From NCBI GenBank assembly GCA_011317545.1, contig WUJK01000010.1:1302001-1366000 (forward strand): 64,000 bases of DNA, written 5' to 3'. How positions within the stretch are numbered: the first letter of the stretch is position 1; each line of letters opens with the position of its first letter. Under the pieces are notes generated by a model. It saw only the letters and a program-made list of their open reading frames with translations. It was not told the origin of the DNA and searched no databases. Below are positions 24,975-37,000 of this stretch, one piece after another. Made by a program: the position numbers and the translations under genes. Origin of the DNA: Coniella vitis (Eukaryota; Ascomycota; Sordariomycetes; Diaporthales; Schizoparmaceae).

Positions 24975-27457
24975 ATGGGCATCCAAGGTGAGCACTAAAA
25001 TCCGACGTCCCTCACAATGTTTTCTCGCGTACGCGTCCACGCACGCAATACACATCTACAGGCATGTCTCGTTCTAACTGCTGTTCAGGGCTACTGCCAC
25101 TGCTCAAGTCCATCCATAAGCCGACTGAGCTCAAAAAATATTCTGGCGAGGTCTTTGGCGTAGATGCGTACGGATGGTTACATCGAGGTGCCGTGGGTTG
25201 CGCCGTCGAGCTTGCTCAAGGCAAGCCAACCAGAAAGTAAAGCGCCCGCAGCCCTCTGTGTCTGTCTGATGAACAATTGCTAAACCGGTGACTTAGATAT
25301 GTCGACTTTGCGATGCATCGTGTCCGCATGGCCAAGCACTTTGGGGTGACCCCTTACCTGGTTTTCGACGGCGACTTCTTACCCAGCAAGGCCCGTACCG
25401 AATCGTCTCGCGCAAAACGCCGTGACGATAGTCGAAAGGCTGGCCTTGCTTATTTGAAAGCAGGCAAGCCCAGCCAAGCCCATCTTGAGCTCCAAAAGGC
25501 CATTGACATCACGCCAGAAATGGCCCGGCAACTCATTGAAGAGCTCAAAATAGAGGATGTTCCTTACATTGTCGCTCCTTACGAAGCTGATGCCCAGCTT
25601 GTCTACCTGGAACGCCACGGCCACATCAATGGCATCATTTCCGAGGATTCGGACTTGCTTGTATTTGGCGCCAAGCGCCTGCTCACGAAGATGGACCAGT
25701 ACGGCCAATGCGTCGAGATCAATCGGAGAGACTTCTGTGCCGTTCGTGAAATTGCGTTGACAGGGTGGACCGACGACCAGTTTCGCCAAATGGCAATTTT
25801 CAGTGGCTGCGATTATCTCGAGAATATCGGCAATATGGGCTTGAAAACCGCCTACCGGATGATGCGCAAGTACAAGACTCCAGAACGTGTCATCCGGATG
25901 CTTCAATTTGATAGCAAGTTCCGCGTATCTGAGAATTACGAGACACAGTATAGGCAGGCCGAGTCGACCTTCCTTTACCAGCGAGTGTTCTGCCCCATCA
26001 AACAGAAATTAGTTCTGTTAACTGAGCCGCACGCCTCGTCAGCGACAGATATTGACGAGATGCCCTACATTGGAGCCAGGGTAGACGCGGAACTTGCCAA
26101 AGCCATTTCACGTGGCGATGTTAACCCTATTACGAAGCAGCCGATTGTCGTGGCTGCTTTACCTTCCAAAAAAAGAACAGTAACTGGTACTAATGCAGCA
26201 ACGGCAATTGGAGCCTCAACACTGGCCCGATCTGCCCACCATAAACCGCTTGACTCGTACTTCGATAGCCATAGACGGATTCCAATGGGAGAAATGGATC
26301 GAAATTGCTTTTCAGTCGACCCGGAAAGTGTAGCGGCTCTTACGCGAAACGGAGCAACTCCCAGAGTCTTTCCGCTACCACGGCCATATCTGGACGGTGA
26401 TGTTGCTTCTGCTCGTCCACGACCATACTTGGGCTCATCATTTCAGCGCCGTCGTACCGAGCCCAGTCAGCAAATGTATCATAACTCAGACTCATCACTG
26501 GTTCACTCCACAAGCAGACGAAAGACTATGGGTCCGGATAGGCGCCTTTCGGAAGGGGAAACAAGACCATTGAAGAAACCGAGATTGTGTGATGATGACG
26601 CTGACAGCAAGGCTACCAGCAAGCCCACCGAGAAGAGCAAGTTCTTTTCTCTAAACGCAGCGCCAGTGAAGACGTGTGGGGATATCATCTTGATGTCTGA
26701 TGACTCGATAGAGGAAGCTGTATCCATTCTTCCTGACATCCATGAGAAATGGAAGAAACCAAGAGTCTCGAATTCACATATTACACTCCATATCTTTCAG
26801 GACGGAACTTCAACGCAAGATTCAGATACAGCGACCGCCCAAATCGAGACCGAGCAATGTGATCTTGCTTCAGGGAACTCAGAGGACGACCGCCCACTCA
26901 TCCACAGTGGCGACAGAGCGTCAAAGGATGAGCCCGGAATCGACGAAGGGGTAGTAAAACGCAATTCCTTGCGCAGATCGTTGAAGGACTACACATATGC
27001 GCCGAATACTCCTGGTTCTCCAAAGACAACCCGAATGGCCCACGGACTGCCCACTCCAGCATCTAGTGTACAGCTACCGCAGCCACAGCAGGAGCCAAAA
27101 TCCAAGCTGCTTCCGCCGACTCCCGCTCAGAGCCCGCTGCAGACTCCTTTGCAACGCATGGGTGCCGTGGCGCTACAGCGAAGCAGAATTAGCTATGCAA
27201 CTCAGGTCAAATCGAGGAATGCCATCGAAAAACAGACGAATCTCTGCAGGACACTGGAAACTTTCCCAGTCAACCCGGCTTTCGTTGCCTTGCCGAAGGT
27301 TAACTCCGAAGAGGTCGAAGCTTTGAATAAAGCCGAAGGAAGCGAGGATCAGATATTTTCCTGTAGTGACGAGGAAAACGAGCCTCCTGCCACACGGTCA
27401 CGGTCGACACCTCGTGCTAGCAAAGACATGGACCTGTCGAGATTTATATACAACTGA
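24975..27457 (+). CDS. EXO1: Exonuclease 1 (XPG/Rad2 family 5'-3' nuclease)
   Basis: DNA end-resection and mismatch-repair nuclease acting in the nucleus. Exons 24975-24987, 25089-25236 and 25297-27457 give 773 aa. A tiny 13-base first exon encodes MGIQ plus the first base of Gly; the mature N-terminus MGIQGLLPLLKSI is invariant in the family. The XPG-N domain shows VDAYGWLHRG and VFDGD, the XPG-I domain EADAQLVYL and SEDSDLLVFG, and the H3TH element SGCDYLENIGNMGLKTAY; the metal-binding Asp/Glu residues are all present. After about residue 345 the protein becomes a long Ser/Pro/Lys-rich tail, as in other Exo1 proteins, expected to bind mismatch-repair partners and carry phosphosites. Introns are 101 and 60 bases with normal signals. 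Confidence 0.97.
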
Positions 27458-28414
27458 AACGGATGGGACATCGAGAACTACGTGCATGGCTCTGATGCTC
27501 AGTGTGGACATTGTGCGCAGCACAGAGAGAGATACGGGATAAGTGGAGCATATTCCGTACTTTGGAAGCGTTCGCATACCATAGGCACCTGGATGAGTGC
27601 GAAGACGGGATGCATGCAAGGCAGATGGGGCATAGCGTACGGCGTTATTATCATTATAGGGCTATTACATACTAAAACGGGAACATGGAACGCGCCTCCT
27701 TTATCGTTTGCGGTAGATATTGTGGTTTCTCTAGGATTGAGGGCATTCTTGGTAGGGGATGCTGACACAAAAGGTGGGATATATGCATTAGACACTGTCA
27801 GTGGGAATTATCTCTGGACGTTGCAAAATGGATTTCGATATTCTTGCTCGAAGCGGAGGATTATCAGGCGTGAAATCAAAAAGGGTGTTCTCTTGTGTAC
27901 TACCTAGGTAGCACTATAGTACATAGGACTACTAGGTACTTAGGTGTCTAGGTATTCAAGCACCTGGGCACAAGTACACAGTGTATGAGTACAGTAAAAG
28001 CTGACCGCTTTCTCGAAGGGGATTCTGCCCGCTACCCTGCAGCCGCCCGCCATTTCGCAGGGCGCTCCCACCTCGAAAATTTCCCACGGCTGCGTACCAA
28101 ACCAATAAGGAAAAACCGGTCGCCCGCATTATCCCCCAATTGTAGCGAGCGCCCTTGTCATCACTGCTCGCAAGAGCAACCCGTTAGAAAGACAGCCAAA
28201 AGAACACCAAATGGTTCATGTTCTTTAGTACCCTACCAAGCTTGCCTAGAATACAACAATCTAGACATTGCCACAAGACTTCGTCTTTCTTCGTTGGAAC
28301 TTTCCTACCCATCATTTGACACACAGAACCGACCGACCAACCAATCAACCAACCACACCATCCAACTACCTCGCATGACCTCCTAGACCATTCAAGCGCT
28401 CAAACACTAGCACC
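27458..28414 (+). promoter_or_regulatory. Exo1 3' end and SURF6 promoter region
   Basis: It contains a cluster of CTAGGTA/TACCTAG-like words at 27900-27960. A GAAAATTT core at 28075-28082 resembles the yeast ribosome-biogenesis RRPE element and would suit the SURF6 gene. CAAC/CCAA-rich leader sequence runs just before the ATG. No gene is supportable; the 141-codon frame at 27482 has no recognisable domain. Confidence 0.4.
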
Positions 28415-30297
28415 ATGGCGGACGACGATTTGAAGGTATGCAACAGCCCCTTGGCGCAAGATCGTATACAAAGTGCGATGCGTTTCCGACCCTCTGTGCT
28501 AACAAGAGGCACAACCACTGCAGGTTCGGCTTCGCAACCACTCCGAGGCTTTCGACAGCCTGCTATCGCTCATCCCGGCCAAGTTGTATTATGGAGAAGA
28601 CGCTAGTGTACGTCCCGGCCATTCTCTTGACCCTGCGCACAACACTGGCTGCGATATCTGAAGCATCCTCTTGCCCGCATTATCTTGCTCGCCTCTCGAA
28701 AATTTTGCCCTCCCGTCCATATAAATAACATCCATGTGCATAGGACCAATGGCAGCGAAAGAAACAATCCAAAGAGGAGGCCAGAGCTGCGAAAAGGGGC
28801 AGGCTGGACCCTGACAGTGCTTTGAACCGGACAGCCAAAGAGGTTTTAGATGAGCGGGCCCGCAATAAGCGCAAAGCTAAGGAGATGGAGGAGAGCGAGG
28901 GCGAAGAGGAGCTCGACGCAGAGGAAGACGAGGCCGAAGAGGGTGGCGAGGCCGAGTCTCTCGATGGCATCGAAAAGGAGCAACCCGGTGAAGGCCTCAA
29001 GAAGCGCAAATTAGCCGAGGACGAGCCCTTGAACAAGAAAGCCAGACACACAGAACCCCATGAAGAAGATGATTCGCCACCGGCAGAGAAGCTTTCCGCA
29101 CACCAGGAGAAGAAGTTGCTGAAGAAGCAAAAGAAGGCCGAGAAGAAGGCGGTAAAGAAGAAGACCAAGGCCGATAAACCTTCTCAAGACACCCCAAAAC
29201 TTGAGGAGCAGCACGGTGAGGAAGAGGAAGCCTCTTCCGACGATGCTGTCATTGAATCCAAAGAGGCAGACGACGATGAGGAATTTTCCAGCAACAAGGG
29301 CAACGAAATGCGAAACATTGACACATCTGGCCTAGCCGATGACGATAATGACGATGCTTCCCACTCCTCGCAATCTTCTACCCCCGAATCCCCAACGTTT
29401 GATGCTGCCACCAAGAACCCATCTTCAGAGCAAGCCAGTACATCAACCTCGGTAGCAAGCGACGCAGCAGGGACAGGCCAAGCAGCTACAGGAGAACGCT
29501 CTTCTTCCTCGTCCAAGAAACTCAAGGTGCCATCAGACACGACCGAACTACGCGCCCGACTGGCCGCCAAAATTGCAGCCCTCCGCGCAGCACGAAAAGC
29601 CGACGGTCCAGACGGCGCACCGATTCGTACGCGACAGGAGCTAATTGAGTCGCGGCGCAAGAAACAAGCCGAGCGCAAGGCACACAAGAAGGAGCTGCGA
29701 CAGCAGGCCAAAGAGGCAGAAGACAAGAAGCGTGAGGAGGCGCTGGCGAGCGCACGCAACTCACCTTTGTTGAGCTTTGGGAGCGGGTCTCCTGAGCACG
29801 AGGCCACCAGTTTCTCCTTCGGCAGGGTGGCATTCGCAGACGGCACGCAAATGTCGCAAGACCTAAGCTATGTCAAGGACAAGAGTGGCAAGAAGAGGGG
29901 TCCTGCTGATCCCAAGGGTGCGCTTGCCAAGCTCGAGGCACAGAAGAAGCGGCTGGCTGGCCTTGATGCTGACAAGCGCAAGGAAGTGCTTGAAAAGGAG
30001 ACATGGCTGGCGGCGCGGAAGCGAGCAGAGGGCGAGAAGGTGCGCAACGACGAGTCTCTACTTAAGAAGGCTGTGAAGCGTAAGGAAAAGACCAAGAAGA
30101 AGAGCGAACGTGAGTGGAATGACCGAGTCGAGGGCGTCAAGTATGCCCAAAAGCAGAGGCAACAGAAGCGAGAGGAAAATATCCGCAAGCGTAAAGAGGC
30201 CAAGACAGCTGGTAAGGGAGGCAAGAAGAAGGGCAAGGGTTCCACAAAGAAGAGGCCCGGATTCGAAGGCAGTGGATTCGGTGGCAAGAGGAAATAA
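28415..30297 (+). CDS. RRP14: Ribosomal RNA processing protein 14 (SURF6 family)
   Basis: Nucleolar protein needed for early 60S and 40S subunit maturation. Exons 28415-28435, 28524-28607 and 28744-30297 encode 552 aa. The N-terminal SURF6 block is split over all three exons: MADDDLK, then VRLRNHSEAFDSLLSLIPAK and LYYGED, then DQWQRKKQSKEEARAAKRGR. A very long acidic/basic low-complexity middle follows. The SURF6 core lies at the C-terminal third, with DTTELRARLAAKIAALRAAR, SRRKKQAERKAHKKELR and an Arg/Lys-rich end (EREWNDRVEGVKYAQKQRQ, GKGGKKKGKG). The short 21-base first exon is easily missed, but the in-frame ATG at 28415 and GTATGC donor fit well. It is convergent with Vps74. Confidence 0.93.
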
Positions 30298-31137
30298 AGC
30301 ATCTTGATACAGAAGCAAGCGAATAAAAAAAGTACGGCGGCTTTTCCCACCAAAACCTGGAATCAGATGCTTTTCTCGTAGACTACGCCAGGTCTCCAAT
30401 CAAACCGATGACTCCTCATGTTCATGATGGTTGATCATTGCTCAGCACCAATCCGAGGAAAAGATGAAAAGATGGCGTAACGGCGTACAATGAAATTACT
30501 TGAACATGTACTCCACATTTACGTTTTGGCACTGTTTGCCATGAACCAAGCTCATGCAGACTAATACCAATATTTACCAGAGTTAGATCTCATGGAATCA
30601 TGGTGGAATCGTGACAGCAGTGTCCCAGGCTTCGAGAAAATGAGGGATAGATTCCTCAACTGAATGGGCTCCTCCCAGAGAACCATGTCTTTACCCAATG
30701 CCTTCCCTCGATAATAAAATCTTTCCACGTCGCCCACTGTTGCCGGTACAAAAAGGCTACACATTGAAGGATATACCACTCTCCATTTCCATGCCTCTTG
30801 TTTTTTATCGCCCGCGAAACTGGACTGACGCCTGGTCATTTTCTTTTGCAAAAAAAGGAAGTGTTTTGATTGAAGAAATTCGTCAGCCGGTTCCTGGCGC
30901 TCGGCCGCTTTGATACATTCGCTTGCTCCGGCGCCGTAACCTAATACTGCTGGTACGGCCCCCGTCACCTCACTGTTCCAGCCCCGTGCCCGATGCCCCT
31001 GGGTTCTTTACTTCAAACACCACGTGCGGCGAGTCGATAGTTCGCCGGCAGCGTGAAATCCACGCCCAATTGAGCCCCAAGGATCTGCAACCATTATAAT
31101 GTATCATTGAGGAGCAATAGCAGAAGATTGAGTAGTA
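30298..31137. other. Convergent 3' intergenic region
   Basis: This lies between the SURF6 and Vps74 stop codons. Open frames here are short and featureless. It presumably holds the two 3' UTRs. Confidence 0.5.
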
Positions 31138-32436
31138 TTATAGGAGGGAGTCGAGACGCGTGAAAACACTGAGACACGCTGCAACGACCTCGAGTTGCAG
31201 TTCCTTATCTTTGGCCTTGTTGGCTTCCTACAGACATGTCTTATTAGCAAGCAAACCCCTGTACTGATAGATCTGCTCATGATGTGCACCAACCTCTGAG
31301 ATTACTTGGGGCAAGTTGGCGCCAATACCGTTGCCCGTGGCCTTCTTGCCAAATGGCCATTGGCTGTATTCGGCGAGCAGCTCATCAGTCTGCGCAAACG
31401 CCCGTTCCCTGGCCTCATGTCCGAGCGTGGATAAGGCATTTTCGAGGACATTAGCCGCGTACGCCGCGCACACCATGGCAATTGTCCGAGTGTACCGGAA
31501 TTCCAGGTTTTCAGGGAGCCACTGGGAAGCGGGAAGTACCACGGTTCGTTGAGTAAGGACATTTCTGACGCGTCTTCGGATCTCTTCTTTGGCGCCCCCG
31601 TCGGCGACAGGGTGGGTTGCCATGTCGAATAGCAGGAAGTTGCGCTTTTCGGTACGGAGGATGCCCTTGTCAACGAGGCCCTTGGCGAGCCGTTCGCGGA
31701 CTTGCTTCAATTGATAGCCAATCTTCATCAGGTTCCATGTCTCTCCTATCGTCGTTGTATTTTGATTAGTTGAATGTAACGTAGGGAGTACTGGCCCTAT
31801 TGTACTAATGATGTCGCTGCTTACCGCTCATCAGATCGATCCAGGTGCTGACGCTCATCTTCTCGCTCGCCTTCATCATTTTGAGCGCCTCGTCAAGCAG
31901 GACCTCGCCCGTAAGAGTATCATCGATGACTTCAATGACGCGATCTGGTAGAGGGAAACGCCGCCTCGAGGGGTCCTTTTGCATACTGATACGGCCGCGA
32001 AAGGCCAGTTCTATAACGATGCAGCCACGCAGGGCGTAGGATATGTTGTCGTTCCAAAAGGAAAGGTAACCCTGTGTGCAATTGGGCGTATTAGCAAGCC
32101 GGATGAATCATCTCAATATGGGCTTGTTCTCAACTGTAGTCGTTGCAGTGAGCCGCGATGGGGTTGGCGAACCTGCTTGTCCTTGAGGCCGAGTAAAAGC
32201 ACCTCTTCCATAAGCGTCAGCTTGGGCTGCTTGCTCCTTTCCGTGCTCTCGCTGATGTCTCGAGGGTCGAATGCAATCTTGTGGCCATTCTCGTTGCTCT
32301 CATAGCTTGTCTCGGGGGTGCTGTCCTTGAAATTGTTGGATGAGTTGTTGCGGTTGATGCCGTTGCTGCTCTCGCCCTCTGCAGAGGATGCTCCGCCAGC
32401 GCCGCCCCTGCGCCGAGTGAGGCCTGACGACGACAT
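31138..32436 (-). CDS. VPS74: Vps74 / GOLPH3 PI4P-binding Golgi protein
   Basis: GPP34-family adaptor that binds PI4P on Golgi membranes and retains glycosyltransferases by COPI-dependent recycling. Four minus-strand exons, 32436-32173, 32071-31825, 31745-31294 and 31227-31138, give 350 aa, matching the family. After a disordered Ser/Asn/Gly-rich N-terminus with the basic start MSSSGLTRRRGG come LTLMEEVLLLGLKDKQ, GYLSFWNDNISYALRGC, TGEVLLDEALKMMK, SGETWNLMKIGYQLKQVRER and LFDMATHPVADGGAKEEI, then the C-terminal ELQLEVVAACLSVF helix. Two donors are unusual (GTTCGC and GTTGGT), yet each restores conserved sequence exactly. It sits downstream of the NLR-like gene on the same strand. Confidence 0.96.
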
Positions 32437-34046
32437 GATGTCGACGAGTGGTGGTGAGCTATGTGAGAACTAAAATTGCTCGCGGAGCAAAGGATGCAGC
32501 GACGTGGTAGGGTCGTCGTGTATTGAGGCGAGTAGCGTTGAGGAACGCTAATGCGCAGGAGGTCGGTCGGAGGGCGACGGAGTGAGGGACGACGTGTTGT
32601 AGCCTTGAAGCGACCAGACAGACACAGGCCGACGAGCGGTAGAGGAGGAAATCGGTTGGCTGACGACTGCGATGTTGCGACACTTAATGATGTGGAGCGA
32701 GTGTGGCCAGGGTCAAGGGCGAGGGTAGGTCGAAGCACGATGGCACGGCTGCACAGATAGGGAAAGGCTCTCGAGGCACCGACTGGAGGCTCCTCAGGGT
32801 CTAAAGCCCGGTGTCCAGGGATAAAGTCGTGCTGTAGGTACGCTGGAGCAGCTCTCGGGTTCTGCTCTGATTGGGCCCGCCGAGTCGAGCAACGCACAGT
32901 TGATCACCGGTCGGGCGAGGTGATGCGTATCTTGACAACAGCGACGCGGCGTTGAGTATCGTCGGTCGTGACAGACAAAGGCAAGAGTAGAAGTTGAGGG
33001 AAAGTGTTGTGTGGCTTCGGGTTGGGCCAGTCTGCGACGACTCGTAGTCAAAGCACCGTACCTAGTTGCTGGAAACGGCACGTGTTACCACCACAGCCAG
33101 CTGAGGAAGACCCATTCTCAAGTAGGTATTGCCTACTGTACCGTAACGGTGCTGTAAGGGCATATAGCGGGCGGGTGGACACTAGGGAAAGACAGGGGGC
33201 TTCAATGAGAAGCGTGTACTATGTAGACGAGACTAACCTCTTGACACACGAAGGACACCGACAACGGGGACGATGATTGGCAAAATGCGATGTGGTCGAC
33301 AAGAAACTAGATCAGGATTGTATTCTTGTTTGGTGTGCTAGTTATTGTGCCCTCGAAAGAGGTAAGGCGAGAAAGGAAAAAAGCAACGGCCAGACAGCGC
33401 TTGTACTTCTACAAGTACTTGCAGGCTTGGCTCTCACAGGGCTAGCGCATCGCCCACCCTGCCGTTCTCGTCCGCCAGAAAGCAGGCGAGTGCTAAGCAT
33501 AGCCACTCCGGGCCTGGGCCTGGGCCTATTGCAACACATTTATAGTATAGTAGGACCTACAGGCCCTGGTGTCCAGAGGCTCTTATAACAGGCCACCAAC
33601 TTGCAATCAAAGATTTGTGTTAAGTACGAACAAGTTACTCATTCGAATGGCGAGTGGCCGCCTTCAAACAAGAGACCACGTCTCACCTCAACTTGGTCAT
33701 CTACTGAGGTCAATCAGTAATCCTGATTCATCTCTGCTTCAGATTGACGCAATGGACATGCTCATGGAGTGCCAGAAATCTGGAATTCGAAATATGCGTT
33801 CTTGATTGCTGGCTGGAATAAATACAGGATCTGTAACAATATACAGGATGTATGCAGGCCCCCTTCTAATTATGCTCAGATCGCTTGCCAAACGCAAATG
33901 GTGTCCTCCTCCTTTATATCTCAACACAGCGGTCAATAACGCTGAACCCCTCCGTATGCACTCGTCCACTCGCTCGCTCATTCCAGCCTCTTCAGCCGGC
34001 AATCAAACGTGTCACACCCCCCCCCCCCTCCATTTGATTTTGCTTC
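32437..34046. promoter_or_regulatory. Vps74 promoter and NLR 3' flank
   Basis: The part next to 32436 is the Vps74 upstream region. It carries one ACTATGTA octamer at 33218 and short GGCCTGGGCCTGGGCC repeats near 33510-33528. The far end has a run of 12 C at 34017-34028, about 20 bases past the NLR-like stop codon. No gene is supportable. Confidence 0.45.
34017..34028. repeat. Run of 12 C
   Basis: An uninterrupted C run lies just downstream of the NLR-like stop codon (G run in the transcript sense). It is a simple sequence tract with no clear role. Confidence 0.9.
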
Positions 34047-37000
34047 CTACTTTGGGGATCGTGTGATTCCCAATCCAGCATTGGGCTCATCTTGTCCATC
34101 TGGACGCAGACTCTCCTGTTGTGCTTGGGGATGCTGCAGTCGGCGCTGAAGTCTGTCTCTAGCATCGCCCATGCGAACGGCAACATCACCAAAGTTGATC
34201 ATCTGTCTATCGTCGCCGTCACCAATGACTAATCCGCCGGAAAGAGAGTGCTCCATATCCTCCTTGAAGGCTGTCTTGGCCACTACTGGCTCAGCAGCCG
34301 TTGAGCTCGCCTTTGAGCGTCCCTTGCCGCTGAACATCCTGCCAATCCGGCTTTGCTCTAGCCATGACAGCTTCGAAGCAGGAGCAGAGGGTGGACTTGG
34401 CACAGGTGGCATACTGACAAAGGCAGGCCTAGAAACCACATCGCTCGTGGCGGAAATGTTCTGAGGTTCAGAAATGGGCCGTGCAGTACCTGGCGGAAAT
34501 GGCGTAGCAGTTGACACGTCCTGCGGCGAATCCGGCGCGGGCGGAATGCTATATCGTCCAGAGGCCTCCCGGCGCTGGCGTGCGGTGACTGGTCGTATGC
34601 TGGTCGGCCTAGAAAGCGGACTTGATTCCCTTCTCGCCCGTCTGGCAGTTCCCGGGATCGTCAGATTGCCTGCAAATGAATCGTTGGAACCACGACCTCT
34701 GCTGGTGCTCGGTGGGCGACTAGACTCCCGTGACATCGGCGGAGATATGGTAGAACCTGGTGATTCATAGGAAGCTGCCAGGGTGTCCATACCCAGACTC
34801 GACGACTCGACCCGGCTCAGATGTTGACGCGGCGCATATGAAGTCGTACTCCACTGTTGAAAGCTGGGCGGACGATTCTGCCTGGGGCGGGGAACAGCTG
34901 TTCTAATACTCTGCAGACTGGGAGGCGTGAATGGCACAGTGGCCTCATTACCGGGGCTGGACTTAGCAGACCGCGGCTCGATTGGAGGCATAAACGGCAT
35001 TGTGGCCGTATACTCTCCACCGGGTGAGGTGCGAGCGCTAGTCGGCACCAACTCCTCGGCTTTGTTGATCGTGCTTGCGGAAGACTTTCGCCTCCTGCCG
35101 AGAAAGGGGATGTTTGAGATATTTTCCTTCATGAGTCTCGAAAACCGATCCCGCGTAGATGAGGAGCTTGACCGTCGACCCTTACGATCTGCGGGCACAG
35201 GCGTATCCAACTGGCTAAGTGGAACTCTTGCCTGCGGTGTAGGCACATCGTCATCCATCGGATACGGAGGCACCTGATTGTTGTAGCCCTGCGAGAAGCG
35301 ACTTTCAATCGGTGACTCAAAGAAGCCCGACGGCCCTTCCTCGCCAGGCGTCCAAGCCTGTTGGCTGCCCGGGTGGCTAGCCGTAGTCCCTGTATCTGAG
35401 TCCGAAAGACCCTTAGCCTTATCAAAAACCGATATATGGGTTGATCCACCGGATTGGTTGACAAGGTCTGATTGTGAGCCTTTTGTTAACCGCATGATCT
35501 CCTCCTCAATGACTTGTAGCTCAGCCTCCAATCGTTTGCGAATTGGATGCAGCTCGCTACTATTCTTCGTTTCATAGTGAACAAGATGTTGCATCAGCTT
35601 CCGACCATGTAGAGAAAGTCGTCGATAATCATCTGGAAGTCCAATATGCGGCTTCTCCTTGATGCGTTTGTCGGCTTCGAAGACTGCGCTAAAGAAGACC
35701 TCTACTGAGCGCTCCAGCCAAAAGATATGGAGGCGTCTCTCTGCGAGATACTCGATCATGTACCTCTGAACGACAGTATGAACGTGTAAGGTATCCATCA
35801 CCTCGTCGGATGGATCAAAACTCCTCTTCGAGGTCTTCGAGCTCGCGCGGGACAGATTATATCGGTCAGAGCGCTCAACCAGTGCAAACGCAATCAAAAC
35901 CTTGAGTGTGTTGTTTAGGCTTTGAGTATCGTGTGTAATAGCATCACGAGTTTTGTAAGGCGTCTCTTTGTTGTCCAAAACACGAAGACCTGTAGCAAAT
36001 ACGCATTAATCACATGACTTTAAACTTTCAAGCTCATTCTTTCCAAGCCAGAGCACAGCAAGATGGAATAGATAAGGAATTGGCACATAAATTACTCACC
36101 CAGAGACAACATTTCCACCGGAGTATGCTGGTCCAGAAATGCGAGCACGCACAGGACGTTCAGCGCAGCCATCGCTCCGCGTGCTTGCATCTGCTCAAGA
36201 ACCAATTCGTAGGCAGGCATCCTACCGAGTTTTGGTGGCTTGGACTTGTACCGCTTGAGATAAGTCGAGAGTGGCTCTTGGCTCGACTTGAGGTGCTGCG
36301 CTATGACATGGATCATCAAGGGTAATTTGTCCAGTATGTGGGCCAATTCTGCTGCCCGAGCAAGATCATCCTGGGTGAATGGTGGTTCCTTTTCGATTTC
36401 CATCAAAAGAAGCTCTTGCGCCTCCTGCGTGGACAAGGAGGGGAGCTGAAGAGGCCGCGGGTTGTTGAAGTGGTAATCGCCAGAGACCGCTGAGCTGGTC
36501 GATAACAGTATCATCGAAGTATTGGCATGGTCGGGAAAGAAGCGCTCGATTCCTTCTTGGTCGAACATGATCCCGTCAAAGACAAGGAGCCAATTCTCAT
36601 TTCCTTCGAACCAATCTCGCACGTGATCGATCATCTTGGCTGGATCTTCCAGGATATGCTCGTCTACTTTTGCTTTCAGTTGCTTCAGAGCAACTTTGGC
36701 GACGCGGGAGAACTCTCCTTCCAGTTCCTGCACAGAAGATGCGCGTAACCAGAACATTCCCCCTGGATAATCCTGAAGGTGTTGAAAGAAGTACTCACGA
36801 GCCATGTGGGTTTTACCGCCTCCAGTCTGGCAGTGAACCAGCACTGTCGACGTACCTTGCGATCGGCGTTTGGAGTCTTGCAGCATTCGATGTAGTTGCT
36901 TCAGTTCGCTATTACGACCGACAAAGTAGGAGTTAGTGCGAAAGCCTTCAGGCACAATTCGATAGCATTCAGGCACTAATTCAGATGCAGCCTCGTGGCT

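Noticed and set aside
27482..27907. 141-codon plus-strand frame after Exo1
   Set aside because: No homology recognised and overlaps a minus-strand frame; probably 3' flank.
29011..29846. Long minus-strand frames opposite SURF6
   Set aside because: Antisense shadows of the repetitive Lys/Glu/Ser coding sequence.
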